Shown: positions 11,105 through 20,991 of the stretch, in pieces
How the letters are laid out: every line of letters begins with the position of its first letter
Numbering within the stretch: the first letter of the stretch is position 1
Assembly (NCBI GenBank): GCA_002286855.1
Contig: NRSV01000037.1
Span: forward strand, 62,001-126,000
Direction: 5' to 3'
Length of the DNA stretch: 64,000 bases
Source: Bipolaris cookei
Lineage: Eukaryota; Ascomycota; Dothideomycetes; Pleosporales; Pleosporaceae
The notes under the pieces: generated by a model
The model's input: the letters and a program-made list of their open reading frames with translations, nothing else
What the model was told of the DNA's origin: nothing
Database searches by the model: none
Position numbers and translations under genes: made by a program

Positions 11105-13870
11105 CTAAACGCCAACGCCCGCGCCCCGACCTTCAGCCTGGGCTCTAGAAAACTGTTGCAAGAGCTGCAAGACTCCTCCACCATTGTTCGCTGATGCAAC
11201 CGCCTCTTCTTCATCATCGTCATCTTGCGCCAACCGGCTTGTTCGCCACGAGTCACCGAGCATACTTTCTTCCTCGATGCGAGTGTGTGGTGGAGACGGT
11301 GCGTCGGAAAGTGGTTGAAGAGGTGTACGGTACCGGTTCACCGCCGCTTGGTGAGGCGAGCCACGCAGCATTGAGGCCGAAGAAGGCTGGTGGTGCGGAT
11401 CAAGCATCATAGAGTTCATGGGCTCGTCTCTTGCCATGGGTCTCTGTCTTGGTGTTCTTTGCTGGAGGTTCTGGCGACCGGTTTGGTTTCTACTTGATGC
11501 TTTTGCGCCCATTTCTATTGGCTGGGCGGTCTGAGACATTGTACCAAAGGTGTTTGGGAATTGCGGTGGGGGATGGAAGTTGCTGCGGCCTTGTAGACGA
11601 CTGTTGTAGCCGCGGCCGGAATTCTGGTATGTGTCTAGGAAGCCGTAATAGGAAGCCATCATCTTGTTATCTTTGGCCATGAAGTAGTCTTCGCGAAGGT
11701 CTGGGTCTTCTCTGCGAGCGCCGGTGCCGTTCGCGGGGATGTTGTTGGCGTTGCGGGTTGTCTTTGTGGATGGGAACATGGAGTAGGAACATGTGACGCC
11801 TAAGCCGTCGACGACAATCGAGAATTCGCGGAAGAAGTCAACAATGCGCTCGCTGCACTTGGGTAGTCTGAAAATGAGCAGGAAGGGGGTGACAACCATG
11901 CTCAAAATCTCCTCGGCAAAAATGAGGATTTTGGGTTGATATAGTTTGGTGAACTCAGCGCGGACTTCGTCGGTATGTAGTCTATCACGCCACGACTCGG
12001 GTTCATAGCGAGTGTGATAGATGACATGGTTGAGGTAGTAGGCCGGTTCTGTAACTTGATCTTCCTGAGGGCTGCTTCCCCGTGCGACACGGTATACCGT
12101 AGTAAGGATACCGATCCAGAAGATAGCTGTCTTGCCAGGTGTGATTTCGAAGTTGAGGAACAATTCGGAGCCGAGAAGGGTAAATAACACGAGGACGAAT
12201 GCGAAAGCACCTGCAATAAATGCGACGAATGATGATAGCTGCTCAGTCTTGTCTTTCGGAAACTGGGCTAGGTAGAGGTTCGCGTATGGATAGGCCATGT
12301 TACGGCGACGGGCAAAGTAATGAGGAAGTTCGTTGAATTCACGGAATTTCCACTGAGCGAAAGTCGTGAAGTCACGATTGCTGAGCTGGCCTGGGTCCTT
12401 GTGATATTCAGTGAAGTATTTGAACAGGTACGAGGCCAATACAAAAACCACAGCAAAGGGGGCGCAAAGAATACTGATGATGCCAGTCCAGAAGAAACGC
12501 GTTTTCAATCGCTTCACGAGTTCTCGACGATTGCGTTCCTTGAGGAAGTCTGGGTTGAATTGACCATTTGGTCCGCTGAAGACGAAGTCCATAATGGCGA
12601 GGTTAACATGCCATTTCGTAGTCTCGGAGAAGATGTAGCGGTTGCCCAGGAAGGGCAGGGGTACCGTGACGTCAAGTATCTCCTTGTTGAATAGGGCGAT
12701 GAGATAGTTGTCACGGCGCATCAGGCGGCCTGCGATATCAATAGCATCCAGTCGCTGCCTGCTTTTCGAGTCGAGCAACTTGCGTGTTTCTGGCGACAGG
12801 TTGGAAGCAGTAGTCAAGTTTAAATCTCGTAACGCCATGATGCGTGTGACGACTTGCTGCCATTGTATCGTTTGAATGTCACAGTCGGGAATATCAAGTA
12901 AATAGTGGTAGAAATCGTGCATGGCTCGGAGTCGGGGTATATCTGTGACCATGTTATAGAATGAGTAGAGCCAGTATATGACGAAGAGCCAGAGGGCCAG
13001 TATCCAAAAACCATGTATTCTACTTGCTGTTAGTTGGCATTTTGCGGTATTCGATAGAAGAACTAACCTCGCAGCACACTTTGGTACCAATACCTGGCTC
13101 ATCTTGTTGCTGTCAGGAAACTTGGAGTAGTCGATACACCATCCAAGAAATGTCATGAAGCCCACCACAAAGGCTGTTTGCAGAAGCGTTAGGACCTTTC
13201 TCAGAAGGATCGAGTATATGCCACAGCCAACGTAGTACTCATAGACCTCGGTCATATAGTTATCCAGATCGGTCTGATTTACCCACAGCCACAAGGCCTT
13301 CTCCCGAGGATCTGCCGCAAAGTGCCCAGGTCTACTGGTATGCCCCCAAGGTTGTGAAGGTGCCCCTCTTCTGTCATCGTCGTGAAGTCGTTGCTGTGTG
13401 CGGGTAGCATCCCACTGTGCCCGTGTCTGTCGCGTCGACGGGCCTGGTACAGGCATGGGGAGACCTTCGCCCCGCTTGCTTGAACCCGGTACTGGTCCAT
13501 GTCCGCCTTCGAGAAGCAGGGACTGGGGAACGTCGTCGTCATCGTCGGTAGGCGCAGTGCGGGCTGGCACAGGCTGTCTCCATGCGGGTATGCGGCTTGC
13601 TGTGTTGATGCCTGGTGGTGCGTTACGTTTGGCATCTGGAGAGACTGCACGGCTCTCGGTCGTCATATGGCTGGAAGAGGCTTCCTCAAGCAAATGCGCC
13701 AGGTCCTGCTCCTCAAAGCAAGCACCAAAGTTCTCCTCGTCTATGTCCATCTCGTGCTGCTCCTCAGTCGAGACAGAGTCACGATGGTGTACCGTGTTCA
13801 GCTGTTCGTTTTCGTAGATGTCGTCTGAGGCAGAGGGGAGGAGTCTGGATAGTAGGTTGGATGCCATCAT
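11105..13870 (-). CDS. ATG9: Autophagy-related protein 9, multispanning lipid scramblase
   Basis: Two exons on the minus strand (13870-13068 and 13019-11105) give about 905 residues. The Atg9 core runs from the segment ALWLWVNQTDLDNYMTEVYE through GCGIYSILLRK, AMHDFYHYLLDIPD, DNYLIALFNKEILDV and YHTRYEPESWRDRLHTDEV to GLGVTCSYSMFP. It contains several hydrophobic segments that should form the membrane-spanning helices. The long N-terminal and C-terminal tails are disordered and rich in Ser, Pro and Gln. Atg9 vesicles seed the phagophore, and the family acts as a lipid scramblase. The intron at 13020-13067 is 48 nt with a CTAAC branch site. Because 48 is a multiple of three and it has no stop, unspliced mRNA would still be open. 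The gene is divergent with COG6. Confidence 0.95.
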   Translation of the reverse strand: MMASNLLSRLLPSASDDIYENEQLNTVHHRDSVSTEEQHEMDIDEENFGACFEEQDLAHLLEEASSSHMTTESRAVSPDAKRNAPPGINTASRIPAWRQPVPARTAPTDDDDDVPQSLLLEGGHGPVPGSSKRGEGLPMPVPGPSTRQTRAQWDATRTQQRLHDDDRRGAPSQPWGHTSRPGHFAADPREKALWLWVNQTDLDNYMTEVYEYYVGCGIYSILLRKVLTLLQTAFVVGFMTFLGWCIDYSKFPDSNKMSQVLVPKCAARLVLLSNTAKCQLTASRIHGFWILALWLFVIYWLYSFYNMVTDIPRLRAMHDFYHYLLDIPDCDIQTIQWQQVVTRIMALRDLNLTTASNLSPETRKLLDSKSRQRLDAIDIAGRLMRRDNYLIALFNKEILDVTVPLPFLGNRYIFSETTKWHVNLAIMDFVFSGPNGQFNPDFLKERNRRELVKRLKTRFFWTGIISILCAPFAVVFVLASYLFKYFTEYHKDPGQLSNRDFTTFAQWKFREFNELPHYFARRRNMAYPYANLYLAQFPKDKTEQLSSFVAFIAGAFAFVLVLFTLLGSELFLNFEITPGKTAIFWIGILTTVYRVARGSSPQEDQVTEPAYYLNHVIYHTRYEPESWRDRLHTDEVRAEFTKLYQPKILIFAEEILSMVVTPFLLIFRLPKCSERIVDFFREFSIVVDGLGVTCSYSMFPSTKTTRNANNIPANGTGARREDPDLREDYFMAKDNKMMASYYGFLDTYQNSGRGYNSRLQGRSNFHPPPQFPNTFGTMSQTAQPIEMGAKASSRNQTGRQNLQQRTPRQRPMARDEPMNSMMLDPHHQPSSASMLRGSPHQAAVNRYRTPLQPLSDAPSPPHTRIEEESMLGDSWRTSRLAQDDDDEEEAVASANNGGGVLQLLQQFSRAQAEGRGAGVGV
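13020..13067 (-). other. In-frame 48-nt intron of ATG9
   Basis: On the minus strand this stretch begins GTTAGT and ends AAGTAG after CCAACTAACAG, a good donor, branch site and acceptor. Splicing joins KCAAR to IHGFW. Retention would add 16 residues without a frame change, so automated gene calls may miss it. Confidence 0.8.
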
Positions 13871-14211
13871 GGTCGTTGTGCGGTATTGCGCTGGGCCAAC
13901 GGGCGGGGGCGCGTGGCCGTGCTGCGCTGGACGGGTGCGTTTTATGGGCGAGTAGGGTCAGAGGACCAAAAGCGTGATCCCCAAAAGTTGAGGCTTGAAT
14001 CCATGGGCTCTGACGCAAGTCTGGTCAGTAGTTGTATCAGCAGGATACAAGTGGGCGGCGATGAGTGCGGCTATCGTCAAGCGCCTCATCGACATGGGAC
14101 TCATGCAGGTGACGCGCCGCGCTGGTACCTATCGATAAGCTCGGCTGCACCTGCCCTGGGTTTGCCCGACATGACACCTTTCTAGGCAAAGGTCACAACA
14201 CCCATTCATTC
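13871..14211. promoter_or_regulatory. Bidirectional promoter between ATG9 and COG6
   Basis: A 341-bp gap separates the two divergent start codons and must contain both promoters. It is GC-rich on the ATG9 side. No specific operator was recognised. Confidence 0.4.
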
Positions 14212-16343
14212 ATGACGACAAGCTATTTCCACGACCGCGCTGCTCCAGCGTCCCAAAATGGCGCTTCTCCCTCATCGCCATCGGGGACGCCCGCTTCAAA
14301 AGGTGCGAGTGCCCTAGCCAGCCGCATCACGAGTGTGCTCTCCGCTTCCTATGCAGATTTAGAGATTCGAGATGCCTTGGAAACTCTAGACGCACGTGGA
14401 GTACAAAACTCTGCAGAGACGCGCCGTCAGCTTCGCCTTGATGTGCAAAAAGAAGTCATACAGTGCAATGGTGAGATCATCAAGGACTTTGGCCAGGTCG
14501 CTGAGGTATGTCAGAACACAAACGCTGAAAGTAGTCTGCTAAACGATTCCAGCAATTGAAGCGCATTGGGACAGCAATCAGCAGTCTGAACAACTATTGT
14601 GCTGACATGCGTGGCCATATTGCGGCTGCAAATAGAGAGACTGACCCTGTCTTGGAAGAGGCCACCAGTTTCATAAGCCAGAAGAAACAGGTCGAATCCA
14701 AACAGCAAGTGCTCAACGCATTCACTACTCATTTCCTCATCACCGAGGAGGATGTGACTGAATTGACTTCTACCGCGGAGCCCATCAATGAGGAATTCTT
14801 CCAAATCTTGACTCGCGTAAAAAAGATACATCATGACTGCCAGGTACTTTTCGGGACTGAAGATCAGCGACTGGGTCTAGAGGTGCTAGAAAGAAGCTCC
14901 AAACAACTCAACTCAGCTTTCCAGAAGCTTTATCGATGGATTCAACGCGAATTCAAAACGCTAGATCTGGAGAACCCACAGATCAGCGCATCGGTCCGGC
15001 GATCTCTGCGTGTATTGGCTGAACGACCTACCCTGTTCCAAAGCTGTCTGGACTCGTTTGCTGAAGCTCGCGAGTCGATTTTATCAGATGCCTTTCATGC
15101 AGCATTGACCGGTTCGACATCAGAAAATCACATAGCCACCAAGCCCATCGAGTTTCACGCTCACGATCCGCTGCGCTATGTGGGAGATATGTTTGCCTGG
15201 GCTCACTCTACGACAGTGTCAGAAAGAGAGGCCCTTGAAAACCTTTTCATTTCGGATGGTGAAGAAATCAAGCGTTCCATCCAGGCTGGCTTGGAAAGCG
15301 AGCCCTGGCTAAGAGGTGACCAAGATGCCGAGGTGTTTGACGGGCGAAAGGCTCTTAATCAACTCGTCAGCCGTGATCTTGCAGGTGTAGCTCGTTTGTT
15401 GAGACAGCGAACAGAACAAGTCATCCAAAGTCATGATGATGCGACCCTGGCATACAAAATTGCCAATTTGATTGGCTTCTACAAAGGAACGTTTGCAAAG
15501 CTGCTTGGGGCCGATTCGGAAGTTCTGGATGTCTTTGACACATTAGAGGCTTCTGCGATGCGGCAGTTCCGTGCAAACATGAGAGACTACGTCGCCAACG
15601 TACAAAGTGATCTTGCTGTAACCCCAGCAGATCTGTCTCCTCCTGAATTCTTGGAAGAGGCATTGCAGATACTCAAAGTACTTGCAAAAAGCTATGACAC
15701 ATCACTCGCTGCAACAGATGATGATGGGCAAGGCTTCCAGGCTGTACTATCAGAAGCTCTTGATCCTTTCTTGAGCGGTTGCGAGAACCTACAGAAAGGC
15801 ATGAAAGAGCCTGATAACTCCATCTTCGCCGTCAACTGCTTGTTTGCGGCCAAAGAAGTTCTCTCTCAATATGCCTTTACCAAGGAGCGAGTCAGCGACA
15901 TAGAAGACACAATCCAGGAAAATATAGCCAAACTAACAGACTACCAACATCAACACTTAGTCAACGAGTCTGGCCTTGTTGCTCTCCTTAAGGCGCTCGC
16001 GCCAATCAGCGACTCTGCCGAAAGCCTCAAGACAGTGCCCCAGTTGGAAGCATTCAAACCAGATGCACTGGTCTCTACCAGTCAACAGCTGGATGAGTTC
16101 CTACCATCTGCCCTCATCGACGCAGCAGAGAACATCAAGCAGCTACGCAATAGAAAGTTGATACAAGACATCACCGAAGAGGCCGCTGGCAAGTTCTGTG
16201 AGGATTTTGAATTGGTCGAGGGCAAGATAATAGCTGCGGATGAGTTGATGGATGATGAGGAAGACGAAGACGAGGAGCAGGAACCCAGGTTGAGGGATCT
16301 GTTCCCTCGTACCAGTGGTGAAATACGGGTACTACTGAGCTAG
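14212..16343 (+). CDS. COG6: Conserved oligomeric Golgi complex subunit 6
   Basis: Two exons (14212-14505 and 14553-16343, 47-nt intron) encode about 694 residues, in the range for fungal COG6. After a short Ser/Ala/Pro-rich start come the helical segments typical of the family: SRITSVLSASYADLEIRDAL, the coiled coil LKRIGTAISSLNNYCADM and the block SFISQKKQVESKQQVLNAFT. The last of these, with FLITEEDVTEL, is the clearest COG6 signature. The region KKIHHDCQVLF and LYRWIQREFKTL continues that match. COG tethers retrograde vesicles within the Golgi. The acidic tail near residue 670 is low complexity. The gene ends 163 bp from the convergent BolA-like gene. Confidence 0.92.
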
Positions 16344-16506
16344 GGAGCTAAACATATAGAATAGATGTGGCCTCTTTGAAGCCTAGACCTGTAGTATATA
16401 TCGCTCAGTGATGGCTCCTATAGGGGGCGTGTATCATGGAATGCGCTTTGCTCATGGCGGTGAACCATATTTTGGGTGCATTCACTATGGCTAGGCTGTA
16501 TCATAT

Positions 16507-17014
16507 TTACTGCGGTTTCTTCTTCTCCCATTCCTCCGGCGTATGACACTTTGGTGTCCACGCATGTATCGCTGCAATTTCCTCCTTCAGCGTACTGTTG
16601 ACTAGCCGGTGTCGTGCTAAAGTTGTCTTCTTGGTAAATTGTGGTGATACGATGATAGCCTCGTACATTTGCCCGCATCCGCCTATTTGTAATATCAGTG
16701 TAGTCCTGTGACTCAGAGAGCGTCTGAAAAGAAAACATCCCGACGCCAGACGCTGTCCCTCCCGTTTTACTTTTTTTTCGCTTTTTTTCCTGAGTAGAAA
16801 AACGGAATTCATGCATACCACTCAAATCTTCAATCTCAACATGTGTTGCACCGAGTCCGTCTTCCAGTTTCTTCTTGATTCCTTCCATGGTAACGCCGGA
16901 AGTAGCCTGCACGTTCGTGGCCTCCGCATCCGTTCTTGCACTCATCGCTTTGGTATTTTCTGAATCGATCGCAAGAGTGTCGAGTGTTTTGTAAAGTTTG
17001 TGTCGTGGATCCAT
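16507..17014 (-). CDS. BOL2: BolA-like protein, Fra2/Bol2 type
   Basis: Two exons on the minus strand (17014-16819 and 16682-16507) encode about 123 residues. A second in-frame ATG at 16945 would remove 23 residues and begins MSARTDAEA; I cannot choose between them. The BolA fold runs from MEGIKKKLEDGLGATHVEIE across the splice to SGGCGQMYEAIIVS, then LARHRLVNSTLKEEIAAIHA and the C-terminal CHTPEEW. The GCGQ motif and the C-x-TPEEW ending resemble yeast Fra2/Bol2, which works with monothiol glutaredoxins in iron sensing. The conserved cysteine and histidines that could ligate a shared iron-sulfur cluster are present. The 136-nt intron is longer than most in this window. Confidence 0.87.
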
Positions 17015-17222
17015 GTGTTAATGATGTGATATTCCTCAAGTGTTCCTATCTTCGGATCTGATAAGATTGGGCCTCCGAATCAGGAAAAGGTGCAAACCGC
17101 AAGCGGGGAGGGGCTGATGACGCATGTCAGCTACGGGTGCAGGGATGGTTGGCGCGTGCCTCTGTGATTGCAAAGTGTTGCTGCTTTGGGTTTACAATTG
17201 TTCCATTGAGGGCTGTATGTTT

Positions 17223-18481
17223 ATGTCCACGGCACGGCGATTCGCGATGAGTGCGACTACTACTTGTGCGCCCTTCTCCCAGGCGGTTGTAAGAGCAATG
17301 CGGAAGCTGTAGGTTTACTCTCCACAGGCTGAATATTGTTCCTTTGCATCTCGCAGCCAGAGAACCAAACATACGCAAACTTGCTCCGGAAAAGTACTGA
17401 TTGTAAACAAAGGTATCCACGAGAGCTTGCAGACAACTCTTGGGATAACACTGGGTTATTACTCGAAGCACCGTTCAATGCGTCTCGCCGCCAGTCAAAT
17501 ACCGTCCTCCTCACCATTGACCTCACCAAAGCCGTTGCCGACGAGGCCATTGCACTCAACTCTTCGATCATCATCGCATACCACCCTATCATATTCCGAG
17601 GCCTGAAGTCATTGACTCTTGCGGATACACAACAGCAATCACTACTGCGGCTAGCCAGTCATGGCATTAGTGTATACTGTCCACATACAGCGCTGGATGC
17701 AGCACCAGGAGGACTGGGAGATTGGTTAGCAGATATTGTTACAGGCACAAAGAATGTGGGTCAGTATCCAGGCGCGGGTGCTCAACCAGAGCCCTCAAAT
17801 CCTACAGAGGAAAACAACGACGATCCCTTCATTGAGAAGAAACGGCCAAATTTTACCCTGAACCACCACCCGAGCCAGCGCACTCTCCAATTTGGCAAGC
17901 TGCTCACTTCAAAAGCCCCATTTACTGCTCCGCACAAGCGAGAAGTCATCAAACCTCAGACACCGGAGCTCGCTTCACATCCCAACGCTGGTATGGGCCG
18001 CATCGTGAGATTCGACCATGCCCAGCCCCTTCCCACCCTCCTCGATCGCATAGGCAAAGGGCTCAACAACCCCAAGGGCTTCCCAATCGCAATACCCCAA
18101 GGCAAAACAATCTCTGACATGCAAATCAAAAGCGTAGGCGTCTGCGCAGGCTCTGGCTCCAGCCTACTCAGCGGCCTAGACGTCGATTTGCTCTTCACAG
18201 GTGAGCTGGACCATCATGCAGCACTCGCAGCAATCGAGCAAGGCCGAGTAGTCATCAGTTTGTTCCATAGCAACTCCGAGCGCGGGTTCCTCGCCGAGGT
18301 TATGAGTATGCAGCTAGAGGATGTTGTGGATGAGGAGTGGAAAAAAGTTAGGGAAGAGTACAAGGGTAATGAAGAATTTGAGGAGGCACTAGCGGATGAA
18401 GAAGTTATTGTTGAGGTCAGTGAGGCAGATAGGGATCCGTATGGTATTGTGGTTTTGAGGGATGATGCGGAACAAGCATAG
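17223..18481 (+). CDS. NIF3: NIF3-like protein (GTP cyclohydrolase I type 2 family)
   Basis: Two exons (17223-17308 and 17413-18481, 104-nt intron) encode about 384 residues. Splicing joins VVRAMRKL to YPRELADNSWDNTGLLLE, a classic NIF3 start. The core has the metal-site motifs IIAYHPIIFRGLK, YCPHTALDAAPGG and the C-terminal LLFTGELDHHAAL and HSNSERGFLAEVM. These histidine, aspartate and glutamate residues bind a dinuclear metal centre in the family. The cellular substrate of eukaryotic NIF3 proteins is not settled. Start choice is uncertain: ATGs at 17217, 17223 and 17247 are in frame. The 17223 version begins MSTARRFAMS and could act as a weak mitochondrial presequence. It is divergent with the BolA-like gene. 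Confidence 0.88.
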
Positions 18482-18733
18482 CGACAATACAGTATTCGAG
18501 CAGTACAGACGATAATTGAGGTTCTGAGAAGAGCCGGGTATGCTCAACGTTACTCCTCGCTAAACAAGCGTATAGATCCTGGGTCGTCCCACACATTAGC
18601 CGACCGATGAAAACTACATTACTTGCCATAGAACATTGGGCGGATAGTGTAGTTTATACTGATATAAATTTTACAAAACTTGATATTCACATCGAAACTC
18701 AAAACCGAAGCGCATTCAGCGCTTTCGCAAACA

Positions 18734-18819
18734 TCCTCCGTGGCGCAATTGGCTAGCGCGTCTGACTGTTACAACAGTAGCTTATCAGGAGGTTGAAAGT
18801 TCGAGCCTTTCCGGGGGAG
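18734..18819 (+). tRNA. tRNA-Asn(GTT) with a 12-nt intron
   Basis: The sequence folds as a full cloverleaf. The acceptor stem is TCCTCCG/CGGGGGA and the D arm is GCGC/GCGC. The anticodon stem is TCTGA/TCAGG, and the T arm is GAAAG-TTCGAGC-CTTTC. The anticodon GTT is at 18768-18770. Twelve extra bases (18772-18783) lie one base 3' of the anticodon, the canonical place for a nuclear tRNA intron, leaving a normal 7-base loop. The discriminator is G at 18819. A run of T at about 18825-18831 fits a Pol III terminator. Confidence 0.93.
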
Positions 18820-18821
18820 TT

Positions 18822-18832
18822 TCACTTTTTTT
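18822..18832 (+). terminator. Probable RNA polymerase III terminator
   Basis: A T-rich run starts within a few bases of the tRNA-Asn 3' end, as expected for Pol III termination. Confidence 0.6.
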
Positions 18833-18973
18833 GCCATCATCATTACACACCAATCTTTTTTTCTTACACCACTCTCTACATATAGACATTGCAATTCACT
18901 TTCTTTCCTGCTCATCGTGTCCAAACTTCATTTCAATCATTTAAGGTAATAAGCAGTACATCACACTTACGGT

Positions 18974-19017
18974 GTGTTTTTTTTGTTTTTTTTGTTTTTT
19001 TTTGGGGGGGGGGGGGG
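18974..19017. repeat. T-rich then poly-G homopolymer tract
   Basis: T runs broken by single G are followed by an uninterrupted run of 14 G (19004-19017). It lies between the tRNA and the end of the next gene. The exact length may be affected by sequencing error. Confidence 0.8.
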
Positions 19018-19055
19018 AAGGAGGGGTTACTTGATTGCCGTTTCGACATGAAAAG

Positions 19056-19778
19056 TCAACATTGCGCATCTACTTTGATAATAACACACTGTTTTGATAT
19101 CGTATCGTATAACCCAAATTCACTCACTGTCCTTAGACAAATCTCGTCCAACCTCGCTTTCACCATAACCATGCTCGTTCCCGTAGCTTGATCAACTTGT
19201 CTCACACCAACCTCTGGGTTATTCCCCGGTGACGCCTGTTCTGGGCTTAACGACGGCATTACTCTCGCTAGGAGATTGCGGCGGGAAAATCGTGGTGGGG
19301 TTTGTACGCTTGCACCACCAGCATTAGGAGAATGAGTATCTCGGTAGCTAGGCAGATCCGTGGGGGTAGCATGCGGATTTAAGCGCGAAGTTAGGATTGT
19401 TTCGAGCTCGTGCAGGACATTTGGTAGTTCCCAGAATTCTGTGCGGTTCATGGGGCCGGCTAGGTGGATGAGGTGGGGGGGCGAGGTGTCGGAGGCGAAA
19501 CCAAGGACTTGGATGGAGTCAGAGGAGGAGGAGGAGGAGGAGGAAGAGAAGTCTGACTTTGTGGGCGCGAGGGATGTGTCTGAGGGGAGAAGGGCGAGGG
19601 TTGTGGTTGCCATGGCGTAGGTGATGCGTTGGTGGATGAGGGGGAGGATGTGAGTGTCGATTACGGACCCAATGTGTTGGGTGCGTGTTGTGTTTAGTTG
19701 GTCGAGGATTGAGGGTGATGGAGAGGAGGCGTGGGGTGAGTATGGTGGGGGTGCTTCATTGTTGTCTTTCTGTGACAT
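19056..19778 (-). CDS. Conserved-looking fungal protein of unknown function
   Basis: A single exon gives 240 residues. The start at 19778 (MSQKDNNEAPPPYSPHASS) was chosen because the upstream extension is unlike a protein start. The N-terminal third is Pro/Ser-rich. The middle is helical (LDQLNTTRTQHIGSVIDTHI LPLIHQRITYAMATTTLALL), with a nine-serine run near residue 80. A segment LAGPMNRTEFWELPNVLHEL looks folded. The C-terminus (ARLDEICLRTVSEFGLYDTI) is also ordered. I recognise no named domain, signal peptide or membrane segment. It is probably a cytosolic or nuclear protein; that is inference. Confidence 0.6.
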   Translation of the reverse strand: MSQKDNNEAPPPYSPHASSPSPSILDQLNTTRTQHIGSVIDTHILPLIHQRITYAMATTTLALLPSDTSLAPTKSDFSSSSSSSSSDSIQVLGFASDTSPPHLIHLAGPMNRTEFWELPNVLHELETILTSRLNPHATPTDLPSYRDTHSPNAGGASVQTPPRFSRRNLLARVMPSLSPEQASPGNNPEVGVRQVDQATGTSMVMVKARLDEICLRTVSEFGLYDTISKQCVIIKVDAQC

Positions 19779-20991
19779 TTTTCCAAGAGTGATGAAAGGC
19801 TCAAGAGTGTGAAAGTGTAGAGGTTGGTGGCCTGGCGAAGAACGTCGTATAATTGGTAACGGTGTACAATAGCCTTGTCTCCACAAACAAAAAGTCACCA
19901 AGGCTACTCTGTTGTACAGTAGTCCGATGCAAAACCCCGGAAGCATGATTACTGGTCTTCTACGGATCACGGCAAGCCCCCTACCCAAAGCAGACACGAT
20001 AATCTGCCCCATCTCCGCCTTGCAGCTGAGGCCTTCCAACTAGCGCCAAGCATCGCCACAGTCATTGTCTCGTCATGCCGTACTTTGTGGTGGTCACAAG
20101 ATGCCTTGAACATATACAGGTAAGCGAATCAGACATCTTTCAATCATGAAAACCCGAAGCACCCGGTCCGAACCATCTTGGCTAACCAAACTCTATGTCT
20201 TGCAGAGAACAAGTGAGTTATGCTACCACGCCACTGTCAGTGCTTTTTTTTTTAAAGAAAAAATATACAGCAGAAAGCTATGTCCATGTCTCAGAACAAA
20301 TGCAGCGATGTACTTCTCGCATTCCAATACGCCGAACAACCGGGCAAATGCCCGGAAAAATTATGGGATTTGCAGTGCAAACTTGAACGTTTTGGGTCAC
20401 CGGGAGGTAAGAGCAAAGCCTTCTGAAAAATGGCCCGTACACCCAATTAGGCCTCCGAAGCAGGTCACATGTTGTGGCTGTGAAGGCATAAGGCAGAATC
20501 ATGGTGGGTCCAACTACCCCGGGTTTTATGCCGTTCCTGGGCTCAGATATGGTCTGTGCGCTATTCTAACCACTTTTGTCCAATACGTTCAGCGGGCTGG
20601 ACACTTGGGCGTGCCGTGTTTTGCGGTTGTAGTACTTGTGGGAGCGTTTGATAGCCAGGCTGAAGATGTATAAAGGTATGGATAGTTCTGTTGTTTTGGG
20701 ATGGTTCACTAATAGCAAATCCATCATCATCACTGCTTCAACATTCAGTAATACGATACGATATTTTCTGTTCTTTGTGGGGTAGTCGAATAGGTCTTAT
20801 TGGTATATGTCCATACCCATTCGACCCATTTTTCTTGCATCTCTTTCCAAGGCTGGCATATACGCATCCTGTCATCCTATACCCTCATTCTACTGGATTA
20901 ATACACCACCAACTCCATCGATCGAACATCGATCGCCAGCGTAAATCACCTTGATCAATCTCAATTCCATCCAGACAAAACATTAACTATT
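19779..20991. other. Intergenic region upstream of the flotillin-like gene
   Basis: About 1.2 kb contains only short open frames. None has splice sites joining it to a recognisable protein. No tRNA or repeat was detected. Confidence 0.4.

Noticed and set aside
20146..20673. 175-codon frame upstream of the flotillin-like gene
   Set aside because: No recognisable domain and unnatural composition, with no splice partner. Kept as intergenic.
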